DNA of 64,000 bases from Oryzomonas sagensis (GTDB lineage Bacteria; Desulfobacterota; Desulfuromonadia; Geobacterales; Pseudopelobacteraceae). Within the stretch, counting starts at the first letter, position 1, and every line of letters begins with the position of its first letter. The DNA lies in assembly GCF_008802355.1 (NCBI RefSeq), contig NZ_VZRA01000002.1, forward strand, positions 1-64,000. Reading direction: 5' to 3'. This document shows positions 1 to 7,842 of the stretch, piece by piece. The notes beneath the pieces are model-generated. The model was not told the DNA's origin and searched no databases. It saw nothing but the letters and a program-made list of their open reading frames with translations. Both the position numbers and the translations under genes were made by a program.

Positions 1-645
1 AACACAGTACAGGGCATACCGTAGCGTATCTAACACCATGACATTGTTCGGGTACTTTTCAATGAACTGTTCCGGCGTCAACTCAATGAAGTCAAGCCCG
101 GCAAAAGCATCAAGCCTGCTCTCGGCGGCAACTATGACCCGATGGATCAATCCGACTGCTTCTATAGCCAACGTGTGGGTGTGAGTAAGGCGGGTGAAGG
201 CTTCAACCAGCTTCTGGCTGTCAACTTCAATCGTTCGGGCGTAGCAGTGGACAGGGTACACCAGGGCGAGGCACCCGTTACCGAAGGAGTTGCGATCTTG
301 GGCAATGGCCTGGATGGCGTCGAGATTGACGGGACCCTTTTTTATGAGGGACTTCATCAGGGAAAAATGGTCCTGCCACGTTTGGCCGTAACTTGTGGCC
401 CGGTGCCCGGCATAGTGGATTAAACACCAGTCGAGTAGCAGGCTGTTGATGGTGGTAAAGTTGTAGTCTGCGATGAAACGGCACCAGCAATTAACTATGT
501 CGCTTTCGTCGGTGCCATCCGGGTAGTGGTCAGCCCGGCTCATAATCTCGTCATAGGTGTAGCTGTTCAAGGTGGCCCCATTGGTTTCCCATGGAGCGCC
601 AACACTGTCACCAAGTTTAAATGCCTCAAGAATAGGACGTTTCAT
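1..645 (-). CDS. ADP-ribosylglycohydrolase-like protein, C-terminus off the window
   Basis: This leftward frame is open from an ATG at 645 to the window edge (215 codons, no stop). The family hydrolyses ADP-ribose from proteins, nucleic acids or small molecules with two metal ions. Motifs of the DraG fold are visible in order: GDSVGAPWE near residue 12, SFGNGCLALVYP near residue 125, and a THTHTLAIEA helix near residue 157. The usual metal-binding TDDT box is changed to GTDESD near residue 44, so catalysis may be altered or lost. It diverges from a second family member at 833. Family assignment is good; substrate and activity are unknown. Confidence 0.7.
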   Translation of the reverse strand, partial: MKRPILEAFKLGDSVGAPWETNGATLNSYTYDEIMSRADHYPDGTDESDIVNCWCRFIADYNFTTINSLLLDWCLIHYAGHRATSYGQTWQDHFSLMKSLIKKGPVNLDAIQAIAQDRNSFGNGCLALVYPVHCYARTIEVDSQKLVEAFTRLTHTHTLAIEAVGLIHRVIVAAESRLDAFAGLDFIELTPEQFIEKYPNNVMVLDTLRYALYCV

Positions 646-832
646 GTTTTCAGCATAGCAGGGTGGCGTGGGTGGCGCAATATTTGCAATGAGTTACATA
701 GAGTTAAACCCAATGAGATTATAGAGTTATCTCGGTTTTACGGCTTTTAAATGAGTAATATCAGTAGAACAAAGTAATGGTGCTGAATCCAACAAATTAT
801 CACTTTCTCACGCATGAGAGCAAAGGAGGCTT

Positions 833-1675
833 ATGGACAATAACGAAAAATTCAACAGGGTCGCCGGTAGCCTAATCGGGTTCGCCTGCGGTGACGCCTG
901 CGGGGCACTTGTGGAATTCATGACACCCGGAGAGATCAGAAAAAAATATGGTAGGGTTGTGGATATGCTCCCCGGTGGCTGGATTAAAGGCCGATTGGCT
1001 GGGGAGTGTACCGACGATACCCAAATGGCTCTTTGTGTCGCCCGGTCTCTGGTGTCAACGTGTGGGGAGCCGGACTACAAGGATATGTCCGACCGCCTCC
1101 TTGAATGGCTTGACTCAAAGCCGAAAGACGTGGGTAGCGCCTGCCGTAGAGGTTTGGAGGCATACCGAAAGACAGGCAGCCTCTGCAATGGGGATGATAC
1201 CACGCTTGGCAACGGTGGCCTTCTCCGCGTTCTTCCTTTCGCACTGGCTGGTAGAACGTGGCAGGAAGCCATGGGGCATGTTGAGCTTACCCACAACACC
1301 TCCCTACAGGCAAGGGCGGTCCAGTCGTATGTTTTGGCATTGCAGGCGGCGTCGGCGGGTGGAGATAAACGCGACATTGGTATGGAGATAAGAGGGATTG
1401 GAATCAGGCCCGTTGGGGTGAAAAACAACCGGGGGGATGTGAAAAACTCCCTGTCCTCTGCGCTGAATTGGTTCTTTACAACCGACACCTTTGAGGACTG
1501 CATTACTCAGGCAGTGAACGCTGGGCATGATGCGGATAGCGTGGCGGCCCTTGCTGGTGGGCTGGCTGGCTGCCACTACGGCCTTGCGGCAATTCCTGAG
1601 AGGTGGAGCAAGGCTCTTGACCCGGTTGTTCGTATCGAGGCTTTAGAACTAGCCGTATTACTAGGCAAATTTTAG
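833..1675 (+). CDS. ADP-ribosylglycohydrolase family protein
   Basis: The 280-residue product has the usual length and motif order of the DraG/ARH family: GDACGALVEF near residue 20, the metal-binding TDDT box near residue 60, GNGGLLRVLPFAL near residue 125, THNTSLQARA near residue 152, and a C-terminal GHDADS loop followed by an ALAGGLAG helix, which supplies the second group of metal ligands. Removal of ADP-ribose from a target is therefore the likely reaction. A strong site, AAAGGAGG, sits just before the ATG. It diverges from the partial relative at 1-645, an unusual pairing. No ADP-ribosyltransferase is seen in the window, so the target is unknown. Confidence 0.85.
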   Translation: MDNNEKFNRVAGSLIGFACGDACGALVEFMTPGEIRKKYGRVVDMLPGGWIKGRLAGECTDDTQMALCVARSLVSTCGEPDYKDMSDRLLEWLDSKPKDVGSACRRGLEAYRKTGSLCNGDDTTLGNGGLLRVLPFALAGRTWQEAMGHVELTHNTSLQARAVQSYVLALQAASAGGDKRDIGMEIRGIGIRPVGVKNNRGDVKNSLSSALNWFFTTDTFEDCITQAVNAGHDADSVAALAGGLAGCHYGLAAIPERWSKALDPVVRIEALELAVLLGKF

Positions 1676-1706
1676 CGGGTGATTAACTGAATGGCGGAGG
1701 TGAAAT

Positions 1707-2237
1707 GTGAAGATTTTTACATTGAATATTATCATTTTTACAATTATTTCCATGAGCGGTTGTGTTTCAAACTATTATATGCACCCTGACGCTGGAACAG
1801 AGCTAGAAGGGTATGTTGTTCCTATATTTCAAAATCGAAAAGTGACTTTAATAAATATGCAATCGTTTAATGATAATATAGTTATACTTAGGCGTGCCGG
1901 TAGCGTTGGATATGCAAATCCAAAGGAATTTACTGATACTGTTATTGCTATTACTGGGCGCGAGCTAATAAAACATGGACTCGATGTTTCTCAAAACGCG
2001 TCAAAGGTTATAAAAATATCCGTAGACTATATTGCTACAGACCTCGGCTGGAATATTGAATCAAAAGTAATAATGAGTGTCGAAACAGGTGATGGATACA
2101 CCTCAAAATACACTGGCATCGACTCAAAAACCAGTTGGGGGCCAAGAGGCGCGTCGGATCAATACAGTGTTGTCTTGATGAGAGCTGTGGGAGAGATGTT
2201 GTCAGATAAGAAAATAATCAATTATCTATCAAGCTGA
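1707..2237 (+). CDS. AT-rich predicted lipoprotein, unknown function
   Basis: The start is GTG, chosen because GGAGGTGAAAT sits directly before it. The 176-residue product opens with a lysine, a hydrophobic stretch and a lipobox-like SMSGC, so it should be lipidated and exported. The rest has no motif I recognise. Alternating beta and alpha segments ending in a MLSDKKI helix loosely recall YajG-type lipoproteins. Base composition is far more AT-rich than the glycohydrolase 31 bp upstream, a sign of separate transfer. It may share that gene's transcript. Confidence 0.65.
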   Translation: MKIFTLNIIIFTIISMSGCVSNYYMHPDAGTELEGYVVPIFQNRKVTLINMQSFNDNIVILRRAGSVGYANPKEFTDTVIAITGRELIKHGLDVSQNASKVIKISVDYIATDLGWNIESKVIMSVETGDGYTSKYTGIDSKTSWGPRGASDQYSVVLMRAVGEMLSDKKIINYLSS

Positions 2238-2254
2238 TGCCCACTTATTGTAGA

Positions 2255-2275
2255 GGGGCGGTAATGAGCCGCCCC
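2255..2275. terminator. Hairpin between convergent genes
   Basis: GGGGCGG and CCGCCCC flank a 7-base loop between the rightward lipoprotein gene and the leftward phage-like operon. No strong T-run follows, so it may be a weak bidirectional terminator. Confidence 0.5.
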
Positions 2276-2297
2276 GTTCTAATCCCTGAATTACATA

Positions 2298-2951
2298 TCA
2301 GTAACAAGGAACACTTAGGAAACCGGCTTTATCTTGCACAATTTTCCCAGCCTGCAACAGTTCGGCGATGATCCGCTCCAGGCGGTCACGACCGATTGAG
2401 CAGAAAGGCGCGGGCAGTTCCCCCCCCCGTGCATGAATCCCATTGCTGCCGGGTCTCCCCGTCTTGGTGTATGGTCTCCCCTGCTTTTGTGCCTCTGCTA
2501 AGGCTGCAATCAGGGGAGACCGATCAACAGGGGCGCTGCTTTTCGGCGGCCTCCTCTTGTTGCTGGGCTTGTCACTGGTTACTGCTTCAGTAACAACAGA
2601 ACCAGTGACAAGTGGTGAGACCAGCTTCTCCACCACCCCGGCAACCATGGTCTTCATTTCGGTCAACTCAGCTTTCATGCTTATCAACTCGGTAAGTATC
2701 CGCTCATCTGCCGGGATTGTGTCAAGGAAGACGTAGCCGTCCTTTTTTGACATGATGTTCGGGTGATCCTTCTGCAAGGCCGTAATATGCCTGCTCACAA
2801 TATCCCGCTTGTATCTTCCGCCCTTGCCCTTGCTCAGTCCGAGCAGTTCGCACAACTCAGGATTTGAAATGGCCTGATTGGGGTGATTCTTCAGATGCTG
2901 GTAAAGAACATCTCTATCAAAGATGGTCTTCGGGGTAATTACGCCACTCAT
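2298..2951 (-). CDS. Phage-type protein with two predicted winged-helix segments
   Basis: Unrecognised 217-residue protein, last of a leftward operon. Residues 1-75 (LYQHLKNHPNQAISNPELCELL, read as two parts around NPEL, then an IVSRHITALQK helix) look like a winged-helix DNA-binding fold. A coiled helix follows (TELISMKAELTEMKTMVAGVVEKL, near residues 88-112), then a lysine- and proline-rich linker. The C-terminal block, IGRDRLERIIAELLQAGKI, resembles a second wing-helix. The ATG overlaps the upstream stop as ATGA, so translation is probably coupled. A DNA-binding role in the element is inferred. Confidence 0.6.
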   Translation of the reverse strand: MSGVITPKTIFDRDVLYQHLKNHPNQAISNPELCELLGLSKGKGGRYKRDIVSRHITALQKDHPNIMSKKDGYVFLDTIPADERILTELISMKAELTEMKTMVAGVVEKLVSPLVTGSVVTEAVTSDKPSNKRRPPKSSAPVDRSPLIAALAEAQKQGRPYTKTGRPGSNGIHARGGELPAPFCSIGRDRLERIIAELLQAGKIVQDKAGFLSVPCY

Positions 2952-3241
2952 GCCTTGACTCCCTTCAGGCTGGTATCCCAGACCCGGCAGACTTCCTCAC
3001 GGGCGGCCTCAACAACGGACTTTAGTTCTGCCAGCGTTCGGGCGTCCGATGCTTTGACCTTCATGTCCATGATTCGGGTGAGGGCGTGTTCCAGCGTAGC
3101 CGGATAAATGAGCGGCACCCAAATATCCTGATCTGTTCCGGTAGCCTTGTCGGTCCGGGTACGCTGGCGGCATATCTCGTAACACATATCCGACGACCTC
3201 AGCAAAACGGGTTCACCATTTACATTGAATTTCAGCTCCAT
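2948..3241 (-). CDS. Small phage-like protein, unknown
   Basis: A 97-residue product with a clear AAGGAGCC site 12 bases before the ATG and a 4-base ATGA overlap with the next gene. It starts with a short beta-like segment (MELKFNVNGEPVLL) and ends in helices (LAELKSVVEAAREEV). No family is recognised. Its place in the tight operon supports expression. Confidence 0.55.
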   Translation of the reverse strand: MELKFNVNGEPVLLRSSDMCYEICRQRTRTDKATGTDQDIWVPLIYPATLEHALTRIMDMKVKASDARTLAELKSVVEAAREEVCRVWDTSLKGVKA

Positions 3242-3345
3242 TGTCTATCGGCTCCTTATGGTGATATGGGTTGACCTATGAAAATGTCTCCACCAGCCTA
3301 CACCAGCGCGAGATAGGTATTTTTGCAATCAGGCGGATATGGTTA

Positions 3346-4068
3346 TTACGGAGATAACCACCCGGCTGTCTGATTCGGGCTACTGTTCCAAGCAATCGCC
3401 CCCGAAGGGCTGACAGAGTAGCCATTAGGGCCAGATGATGCCCCGCTCATGATGTCAGTGTTGGACAAGGCCGGTTGATTCATGTAGTACGTTCCCACAG
3501 CCCCTGCCGCTCCCAGTCCCTTCCCGATCATCCCGAAGGTGGCCCCCCGGTCGGCCATACTGGCTTCGGCATTTGCCGCCTGTCTGGTGAGTGCGGCCTG
3601 GGTTGACCCTTCAGCAAGGCTCATCTGGCTATCAAGGGCGGCGGCTGACTGGCCCCGGCCCATGGAGACGGCTGCTGACAAGCCCTTCGCTGACTGATCC
3701 TGTGCCGTATTGCTGGCGGCGGTGTAACCTGCTGACAGGCCCCCGGAGAGCGCCGGGGTGACGTTGGTATTGTTGGCCCGTCCCGGATCAACGCCCGGAG
3801 TAGGATTCTGCCTGCTGGCTTCGGCCTGCATGACGTTGGCGTTGGTCTGGCCCTGGAGGCGGTTAGTCAGATTGGCCGGAGACTGGCTCACGTCCTTGAT
3901 AAACTGATTTTCACTCGGAGCCACCCTCGCTTGGTAGTCGTCCCACTGCTTGGCAGCGATCTGGGCGGCTGCCACTTGATCGGCGGTGATAATGCGCTGT
4001 TGGCTATTCCCGCCCTTGAAACATGTGCTACGTTCCATGAGGCGGTCGAAGAAATTCCAAGGTTTCAT
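3346..4068 (-). CDS. Low-complexity virion-like protein
   Basis: The start is the ATG at 4068 because AGGAGACCACCA sits before it; a longer frame lacks such a site. The 240-residue product is rich in Ala, Gln, Asn, Ser and Gly, has long amphipathic stretches (residues about 25-165), and carries a glycine-rich apolar segment MIGKGLGAAGAVG near residue 185. This composition is typical of podovirus internal or ejection proteins. No conserved motif proves the role. It overlaps the upstream stop as ATGA. If correct, it is the only structural-type gene visible, which points to a satellite or remnant. Confidence 0.5.
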   Translation of the reverse strand: MKPWNFFDRLMERSTCFKGGNSQQRIITADQVAAAQIAAKQWDDYQARVAPSENQFIKDVSQSPANLTNRLQGQTNANVMQAEASRQNPTPGVDPGRANNTNVTPALSGGLSAGYTAASNTAQDQSAKGLSAAVSMGRGQSAAALDSQMSLAEGSTQAALTRQAANAEASMADRGATFGMIGKGLGAAGAVGTYYMNQPALSNTDIMSGASSGPNGYSVSPSGAIAWNSSPNQTAGWLSP

Positions 4069-4448
4069 TGGTGGTCTCCTTCTGTGTGGAAGTGGCTGGC
4101 GACTTGCGTACACGCGGCAAACAGGCTTTCGCCGAATTCATCCCAGAGGCTTTGGGCGCTCAGTTCTCCGGCTTCAGAATATCCGTTGACGATATAAGCC
4201 GTGTCGCCTGTGCTGATGTTTTCGGGGTTCCACTGGATATCCTCAGAGAGGGGGATGTCTTCAGAGGGGATGGCCCACCACCAGAAGACGCGGGTAATCC
4301 TGCCGTTTGTGCGTTCAACAAAATACTGGCAGACTTCGAGACAACGGATAAGGCGCTGATAAAAAGGCAGCTCCACTTCAGGTGCCTTGCTGTAGAACAG
4401 GTCACAGATTTCCATATACAGCTCTCTCAAATCATCGTGGTTGCTCAT
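4065..4448 (-). CDS. Small acidic phage-like protein, unknown
   Basis: A 127-residue acidic protein, overlapping both neighbours by 4 bases (ATGA). It has an N-terminal helical region (DDLRELYMEICDLFYS) and a tryptophan-rich stretch, RVFWWWAIP, near residue 55. No family is recognised. Coupled translation with the virion-like gene suggests a joint role. Confidence 0.55.
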   Translation of the reverse strand: MSNHDDLRELYMEICDLFYSKAPEVELPFYQRLIRCLEVCQYFVERTNGRITRVFWWWAIPSEDIPLSEDIQWNPENISTGDTAYIVNGYSEAGELSAQSLWDEFGESLFAACTQVASHFHTEGDHQ

Positions 4449-4597
4449 TCTTTTTGGTCCTCTTTATTTTCATCAAAGTTGAACTCGGTCTGCCGCCAGC
4501 CGGACAGGTCAACCGTCTTGTCCTTGGTGCCCTTCCTCTGGTTACGCTGCCAGCGGGTCAGACTCTGGCGAATGCGGTCTTGATAGTTGATGATCAT
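4445..4597 (-). CDS. Very small basic protein, unknown
   Basis: A 50-residue basic product (MIINYQDRIRQSLTRW and a KGTKDK patch) whose stop overlaps the next ATG. The ATG at 4597 is preferred; an upstream TTG at 4630 would add 11 residues but begins inside a short repeated stretch (GACGGCAA units, about 4612-4660). Coding status rests mainly on the operon overlap. Confidence 0.4.
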   Translation of the reverse strand: MIINYQDRIRQSLTRWQRNQRKGTKDKTVDLSGWRQTEFNFDENKEDQKE

Positions 4598-4733
4598 AGA
4601 TTTCAATCTTTCGGCAAATGACGACGGCAAGTGACAATGGCAAATGACGACGGCAAACTATCTCTACCTCTACCTATATCTTTACTTCTGTCTTGGAGGG
4701 GGAACATGAATTGATATGTTTTTGTAGCTAATC

Positions 4734-5159
4734 TCACCCTGATTTTTTCCTTCTGCGTCCATTACAATCGTCAAGGGTGTTCAGGTACTGTTGGCGCAAA
4801 CCCCGGTTCAGCAGATAACATCTGTCTGGCGACACCTCCAGAAGGTTGACGTTGATGAGGGTTGACCTTGCGGCGGCCCACTCATCTTCGGTAAGTCTCA
4901 AATACGAGGTAATAATCTTGGAGAAGTCTGGCAATAATCCGTTCGACCGCCACAAAAGGGGCAGCAACCTCATAAAATTACCTTGGTCTTGGTTGCTGAG
5001 TTCTTGATATGCTTGGTCGGCTTCAAGCTGTTCTACAACTGGTGAATAGTACGGGAGGGTTCTTTCTTCTGGGCGTTTGATGCAAAGCTCCTCCAGGGAG
5101 ATAACTGGCGCTTGGCGTTCTTTATGACCAGGGTGTTTGTATGGTTCGAGGTCGAACAT
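4734..5159 (-). CDS. DUF1376 (YdaU)-like phage protein
   Basis: The 141-residue product contains FMRLLPLLWRSNGLLPDFSK near residue 63 and a helix ending in LLEVSPDRCYLLNRGL. This fits the DUF1376/YdaU family, found next to phage replication genes and thought to bind DNA. Its ATG shares one base with the upstream TAA, so translation is likely coupled. The match is from memory of the family pattern and is moderate. Confidence 0.55.
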   Translation of the reverse strand: MFDLEPYKHPGHKERQAPVISLEELCIKRPEERTLPYYSPVVEQLEADQAYQELSNQDQGNFMRLLPLLWRSNGLLPDFSKIITSYLRLTEDEWAAARSTLINVNLLEVSPDRCYLLNRGLRQQYLNTLDDCNGRRRKKSG

Positions 5160-5413
5160 TACTTTGCCCCCTTCACAGCAGCCGACGCCTCACGGAACAA
5201 CCGCGATCTGGCATTAAGTAGGCGTTTTGCGGGAAGTGCGGCCCCAGACTCATAGGCGATGATGGAACGGCTCAGTTCGGTAGACTCATGGAACAGGAAC
5301 AGAGCACGATTGCCAGCGGCATTGCGGCGGATGATAGGGGGGTAGCCGCTGGCGGCCAGGAAGGATGCAAGGTCTATGGACTCTGTTTCGAAAACTCTTT
5401 CACTGGGGGACAT
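5159..5413 (-). CDS. DUF5659-like small protein
   Basis: The 84-residue product has the layout of DUF5659 proteins from phage-like elements: an N-terminal ESIDLASFLAASGYPPII strand-helix, a basic middle (NRALFLFHES), then a C-terminal helix with LLNARSRLFRE. The family function is unknown. A GGAGGCGTAA site precedes the ATG, and only 3 bases separate it from the AlpA-like gene upstream. Confidence 0.55.
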   Translation of the reverse strand: MSPSERVFETESIDLASFLAASGYPPIIRRNAAGNRALFLFHESTELSRSIIAYESGAALPAKRLLNARSRLFREASAAVKGAK

Positions 5414-5416
5414 GGG

Positions 5417-5635
5417 TTACGCCTCCTTGGTATTGGCCAACCACGCCTCAACCTCTGAGCGGAGCCAGCCAACCGCCCTTTTTCCTATCTTCCTGCGGTG
5501 GGGGAACAACCCGGCTGCCTCAAGCCTGTAGATATTCGATCTTGACTGGCCGACAATGCCGGGGAGGTGCTGCATCCTGATGATGTGACTGGCCAGAGGT
5601 GCCGACCTCTGGCGTTCATGCTGTTTTGAATCCAT
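5417..5635 (-). CDS. AlpA-like excisionase/regulator
   Basis: The 72-residue product is a compact MerR/AlpA-type winged helix: MQHLPGIVGQSRSNIYRL forms the helix-turn-helix, PHRRKIGKRAVGWLRSEVEAWL the wing and last helix. AlpA proteins activate integrase or excision genes of P4-like elements. It is first in the leftward phage-type operon and has a good AGGAG site, so it probably controls this element's excision or operon expression. Confidence 0.8.
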   Translation of the reverse strand: MDSKQHERQRSAPLASHIIRMQHLPGIVGQSRSNIYRLEAAGLFPHRRKIGKRAVGWLRSEVEAWLANTKEA

Positions 5636-5860
5636 GATGTTCTCCTGACTGGTATTTGGGACCAGGGCAATAAAAAAGGCATGGGGGCATCTCGCAGAGT
5701 CAACTCTCAGCGATCAAACCTCGCATGCCTTCTATGTCCCAGTCGTGCTCTCATGGTCCCAATAATTACCAGGAGCACTCATGTCGTCAAGGAAAAAATT
5801 TCAATAAATTTAATTACTTGTAAGTATCGGAAGTGAACGGTGCTTAGCGCCAGGGGGGGC

Positions 5861-6178
5861 TTATGTGGCAACCCGTTTCTGCTCTGTGGCTGGTTTCACC
5901 GTCATGCGCAACCCCATAGCGTGCAGGACACTGGCAATGGTCTTGAATTCTGGATTACCTCGTTTCGATAGCATCTTGTAAAGGTTCTCCCGGCCCAAGT
6001 GCGCTTTCTCGGCTACCGTGGCCATGTCTCCCCGAGCTGTTACCACGTCTCGGAGCGCCAGAAGCATCACAGCCCTATCCCCGTCCTCAATGGCGGCATT
6101 GATGTACTCCGCTGCATTCCCTGCGTCCTGTAACCACTCTGAGAGTTCTTCTTTGCAGGGGATTGATTTATTACTCAT
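5861..6178 (-). CDS. HTH antitoxin of a RelE/HigB-type addiction module (orphan)
   Basis: The ATG at 6178 is chosen for its AGGTGACACC site. The 105-residue product matches the putative addiction-module antidote family: AAEYINAAIEDGD, then ALRDVVTARGDMATVAEKAHLG, the recognition helix RENLYKML, and a GNPEFKTIASVLHAMGLRM tail. It would bind its own operator and neutralise a ribosome-dependent RNase. The toxin gene that should precede it is reduced to a fragment (6183-6281), so this is an orphan antitoxin that might protect against related toxins. Confidence 0.8.
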   Translation of the reverse strand: MSNKSIPCKEELSEWLQDAGNAAEYINAAIEDGDRAVMLLALRDVVTARGDMATVAEKAHLGRENLYKMLSKRGNPEFKTIASVLHAMGLRMTVKPATEQKRVAT

Positions 6179-6182
6179 GGTG

Positions 6183-6281
6183 TCACCTCGCTTGATAATC
6201 CTGCCAGTACCGTTTTGCTGTCTCAATGTCCTTGCTCTGTGTTGACTTGCCGCTCATGGCGTAATAGACGCGACACCCCGG
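6183..6281 (-). pseudogene. Remnant of a RelE/HigB-type (Gp49-like) toxin
   Basis: In one frame this stretch reads PGCRVYYAM then SGKSTQSKDIETAKRYWQDYQAR and stop (shown here in two parts). Gp49-type toxins have GPGYRVYY, about 10-15 residues of beta strand, then GDKSTQ..DI..A..YW.DY. The fragment keeps both ends of this C-terminal part with the strand between them deleted, and the N-terminal half is missing. It begins one base after the integrase stop and ends 4 bases before the antitoxin start, as the toxin of a toxin-first operon should. Truncation probably accompanied a recombination event at the integrase 3' end. Confidence 0.75.
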
Positions 6282-6282
6282 T

Positions 6283-7602
6283 CTATGCAACCTTGCGGCG
6301 TAGCGCAATGACATTGCTTTCCGTCCCGGTGATGATGCTGTTCAGCTTCCGTTCCCAGGTCTCAAGCGCCGCCTGTTTTTCCTTGTCATAGCGATATTGG
6401 TTGTAAACCTTGATTACTCCCTGCTTGGCATGGTTCAGCACGGCGTCAATGACTTCATCCATTTCGCCGGATTTCGCCATGAAGGTCGCAGCCGTCCGAC
6501 GCAAGTCGTGCGGGGTAAAATGGTCAATGCTCAGGCGGTTCTCGGTAGCCGGTTTGCCATCCTTGGTGTAAAGCGGTTTGCCCTTGGCATCGGCCAGGGG
6601 ATAAGCCAGGTTCCGGCCAACGGCAATGGCAAGCGCCGTATCACCAAACGGCTTGATGATTTCCTTACCGGGCTGTTTTTTGGATTTTTTGACCGGGGAA
6701 GGGAAGATATAGCCCTTCGTCTTCATCTCGCCGGTTTTATCGTCTAGGACTTTAAGAGGCCCAATCAGTGCAAGAGCTGTAGCGGTCAAATATACGCGAT
6801 GCGTTTTCCCGTTCTTTGCTCTCTCCGCTGGAATTGTCCACCATTGGCCGTCAATCTCGCCGGAGTGCATCCCGATCACTTCCCCAGGACGCTGTGCTGT
6901 AACGAGTATCAGCTTCAAGGCCCGGCGTGCATCATCGGACATGCAGAGGTCGGTTCTGTCGAGGCTTGACCACAAGGTTTTTATTTCGGCCTCAGATAGT
7001 ACGCGGTCGCGTGACAGCTTAGGGGAGGGGAGCTTTACGCCGGTACAGGGGGTATGTGGGAGGATGTCCTGCTCTACAGCCCAGTTGAACATTTTGCGGA
7101 TGATCTGGAAGGTGTTGTTTGCCATTGCTGGCGCGTCACGGTCAACGATCTTTTCAAGCAACAGGATAACGTCCCGCTTAACAATGTCGGCGGCTTTGCG
7201 GTTGCCCCATGCTGTGACCACTTCCCGGTTAAGGATGCGCTCATCCTTTGCCCATGACCGTTTAAAGCGCTTGGCGTGACGGTCGATGTAGTCAGACACA
7301 AGGTCGGAAACCGTGGGGGCCTTCCGGCGCTCTTCTTTAGCTAGGCGGTCTGTAGCGCCGGGGTCAAATCCTTCTTGGTGCCTGTTATATGCAGCGTTGT
7401 AGCGTTTCCGAGCCTCCTTGAGAGTGACACCGGGGAGCTTGCCCAGGTTCATCTCTTTACGCTTGCCATCAAAGGTATAGACGTACAGCCACGTCATTAC
7501 ACCCGAAGGCATAACCCGAATTGTGAAACCGTTGGCCTCTCGTTTGTAGTATTTCTTTTCCTCTGGCTTGAGTGACTGGATGAAAAAGTCGGTAAATTTC
7601 AT
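6283..7602 (-). CDS. int: Tyrosine integrase, P4/DUF4102 type
   Basis: The start is the ATG at 7602 after GAAAGGGGGTCTT. The 439-residue protein has the N-terminal DUF4102 arm-binding domain (TDFFIQSLKPEEKKYY, then NGFTIRVMPSGV), a SAM-like core-binding domain (about residues 95-185), and the catalytic domain with Arg in TAQRPGEVIGM, HDLRR near residue 365, and the Tyr nucleophile in IKVYNQYRY near residue 405. It integrates and excises the element at a tRNA gene. The tRNA-Asn 3' half lies about 200 bp upstream, the usual position of attP relative to this family. The full catalytic set suggests activity. Confidence 0.93.
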   Translation of the reverse strand: MKFTDFFIQSLKPEEKKYYKREANGFTIRVMPSGVMTWLYVYTFDGKRKEMNLGKLPGVTLKEARKRYNAAYNRHQEGFDPGATDRLAKEERRKAPTVSDLVSDYIDRHAKRFKRSWAKDERILNREVVTAWGNRKAADIVKRDVILLLEKIVDRDAPAMANNTFQIIRKMFNWAVEQDILPHTPCTGVKLPSPKLSRDRVLSEAEIKTLWSSLDRTDLCMSDDARRALKLILVTAQRPGEVIGMHSGEIDGQWWTIPAERAKNGKTHRVYLTATALALIGPLKVLDDKTGEMKTKGYIFPSPVKKSKKQPGKEIIKPFGDTALAIAVGRNLAYPLADAKGKPLYTKDGKPATENRLSIDHFTPHDLRRTAATFMAKSGEMDEVIDAVLNHAKQGVIKVYNQYRYDKEKQAALETWERKLNSIITGTESNVIALRRKVA

Positions 7603-7630
7603 AAGACCCCCTTTCAGGGGTTGCATGGAG

Positions 7631-7654
7631 TTGTGCAACCTCTTGTGCAACCTC
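7631..7654. repeat. Tandem 12-bp repeat, probable integrase arm sites
   Basis: TTGTGCAACCTC occurs twice without a gap, with a partial inverted copy (GGTTGCA) just before at 7619-7625. It lies between the integrase start and the tRNA attachment core, where arm-type integrase and excisionase sites usually are. Confidence 0.5.
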
Positions 7655-7797
7655 ATTTGTGCTGGCTGTATTGAAATATCAAGAGATGATTTGAGACAAA
7701 GATTAATCCGCAAAAGCAGCATTGTCAAGATTATATGGGTATATCGTGGAATTTGCTTGGATGGGGTGAGATAGCTAGAAACGCAATGGCATGGTTA

Positions 7798-7842
7798 CTG
7801 TTAACCACCTTGTCCCTGGTTCGAGTCCGGGTTGGGGAGCCA
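7798..7842 (+). other. tRNA-Asn(GUU) 3' half, attachment site core
   Basis: From the anticodon loop CTGTTAA this reads as a tRNA 3' half: 3' anticodon stem CCACC, variable loop, T-arm CCTGG-TTCGAGT-CCGGG, acceptor strand TTGGGGA, G and encoded CCA. The 5' bases do not pair with CCACC and no 5' acceptor strand (TCCCCAA) or D-arm precedes it, so the gene is not intact. Such a half starting at the anticodon loop is the classic product of tyrosine-integrase insertion. It sits between a tyrosine integrase and a serine recombinase. Confidence 0.8.

Noticed and set aside
7631-7654. Tandem repeats as a CRISPR array
   Set aside because: Only two direct 12-bp units without spacers; no cas gene in the window.
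7798-7842. Intact tRNA-Asn gene
   Set aside because: No 5' acceptor strand or D-arm precedes the anticodon loop, and the 5' anticodon stem does not pair. On reading through I saw no second copy of the fragment, but I could not run a search.
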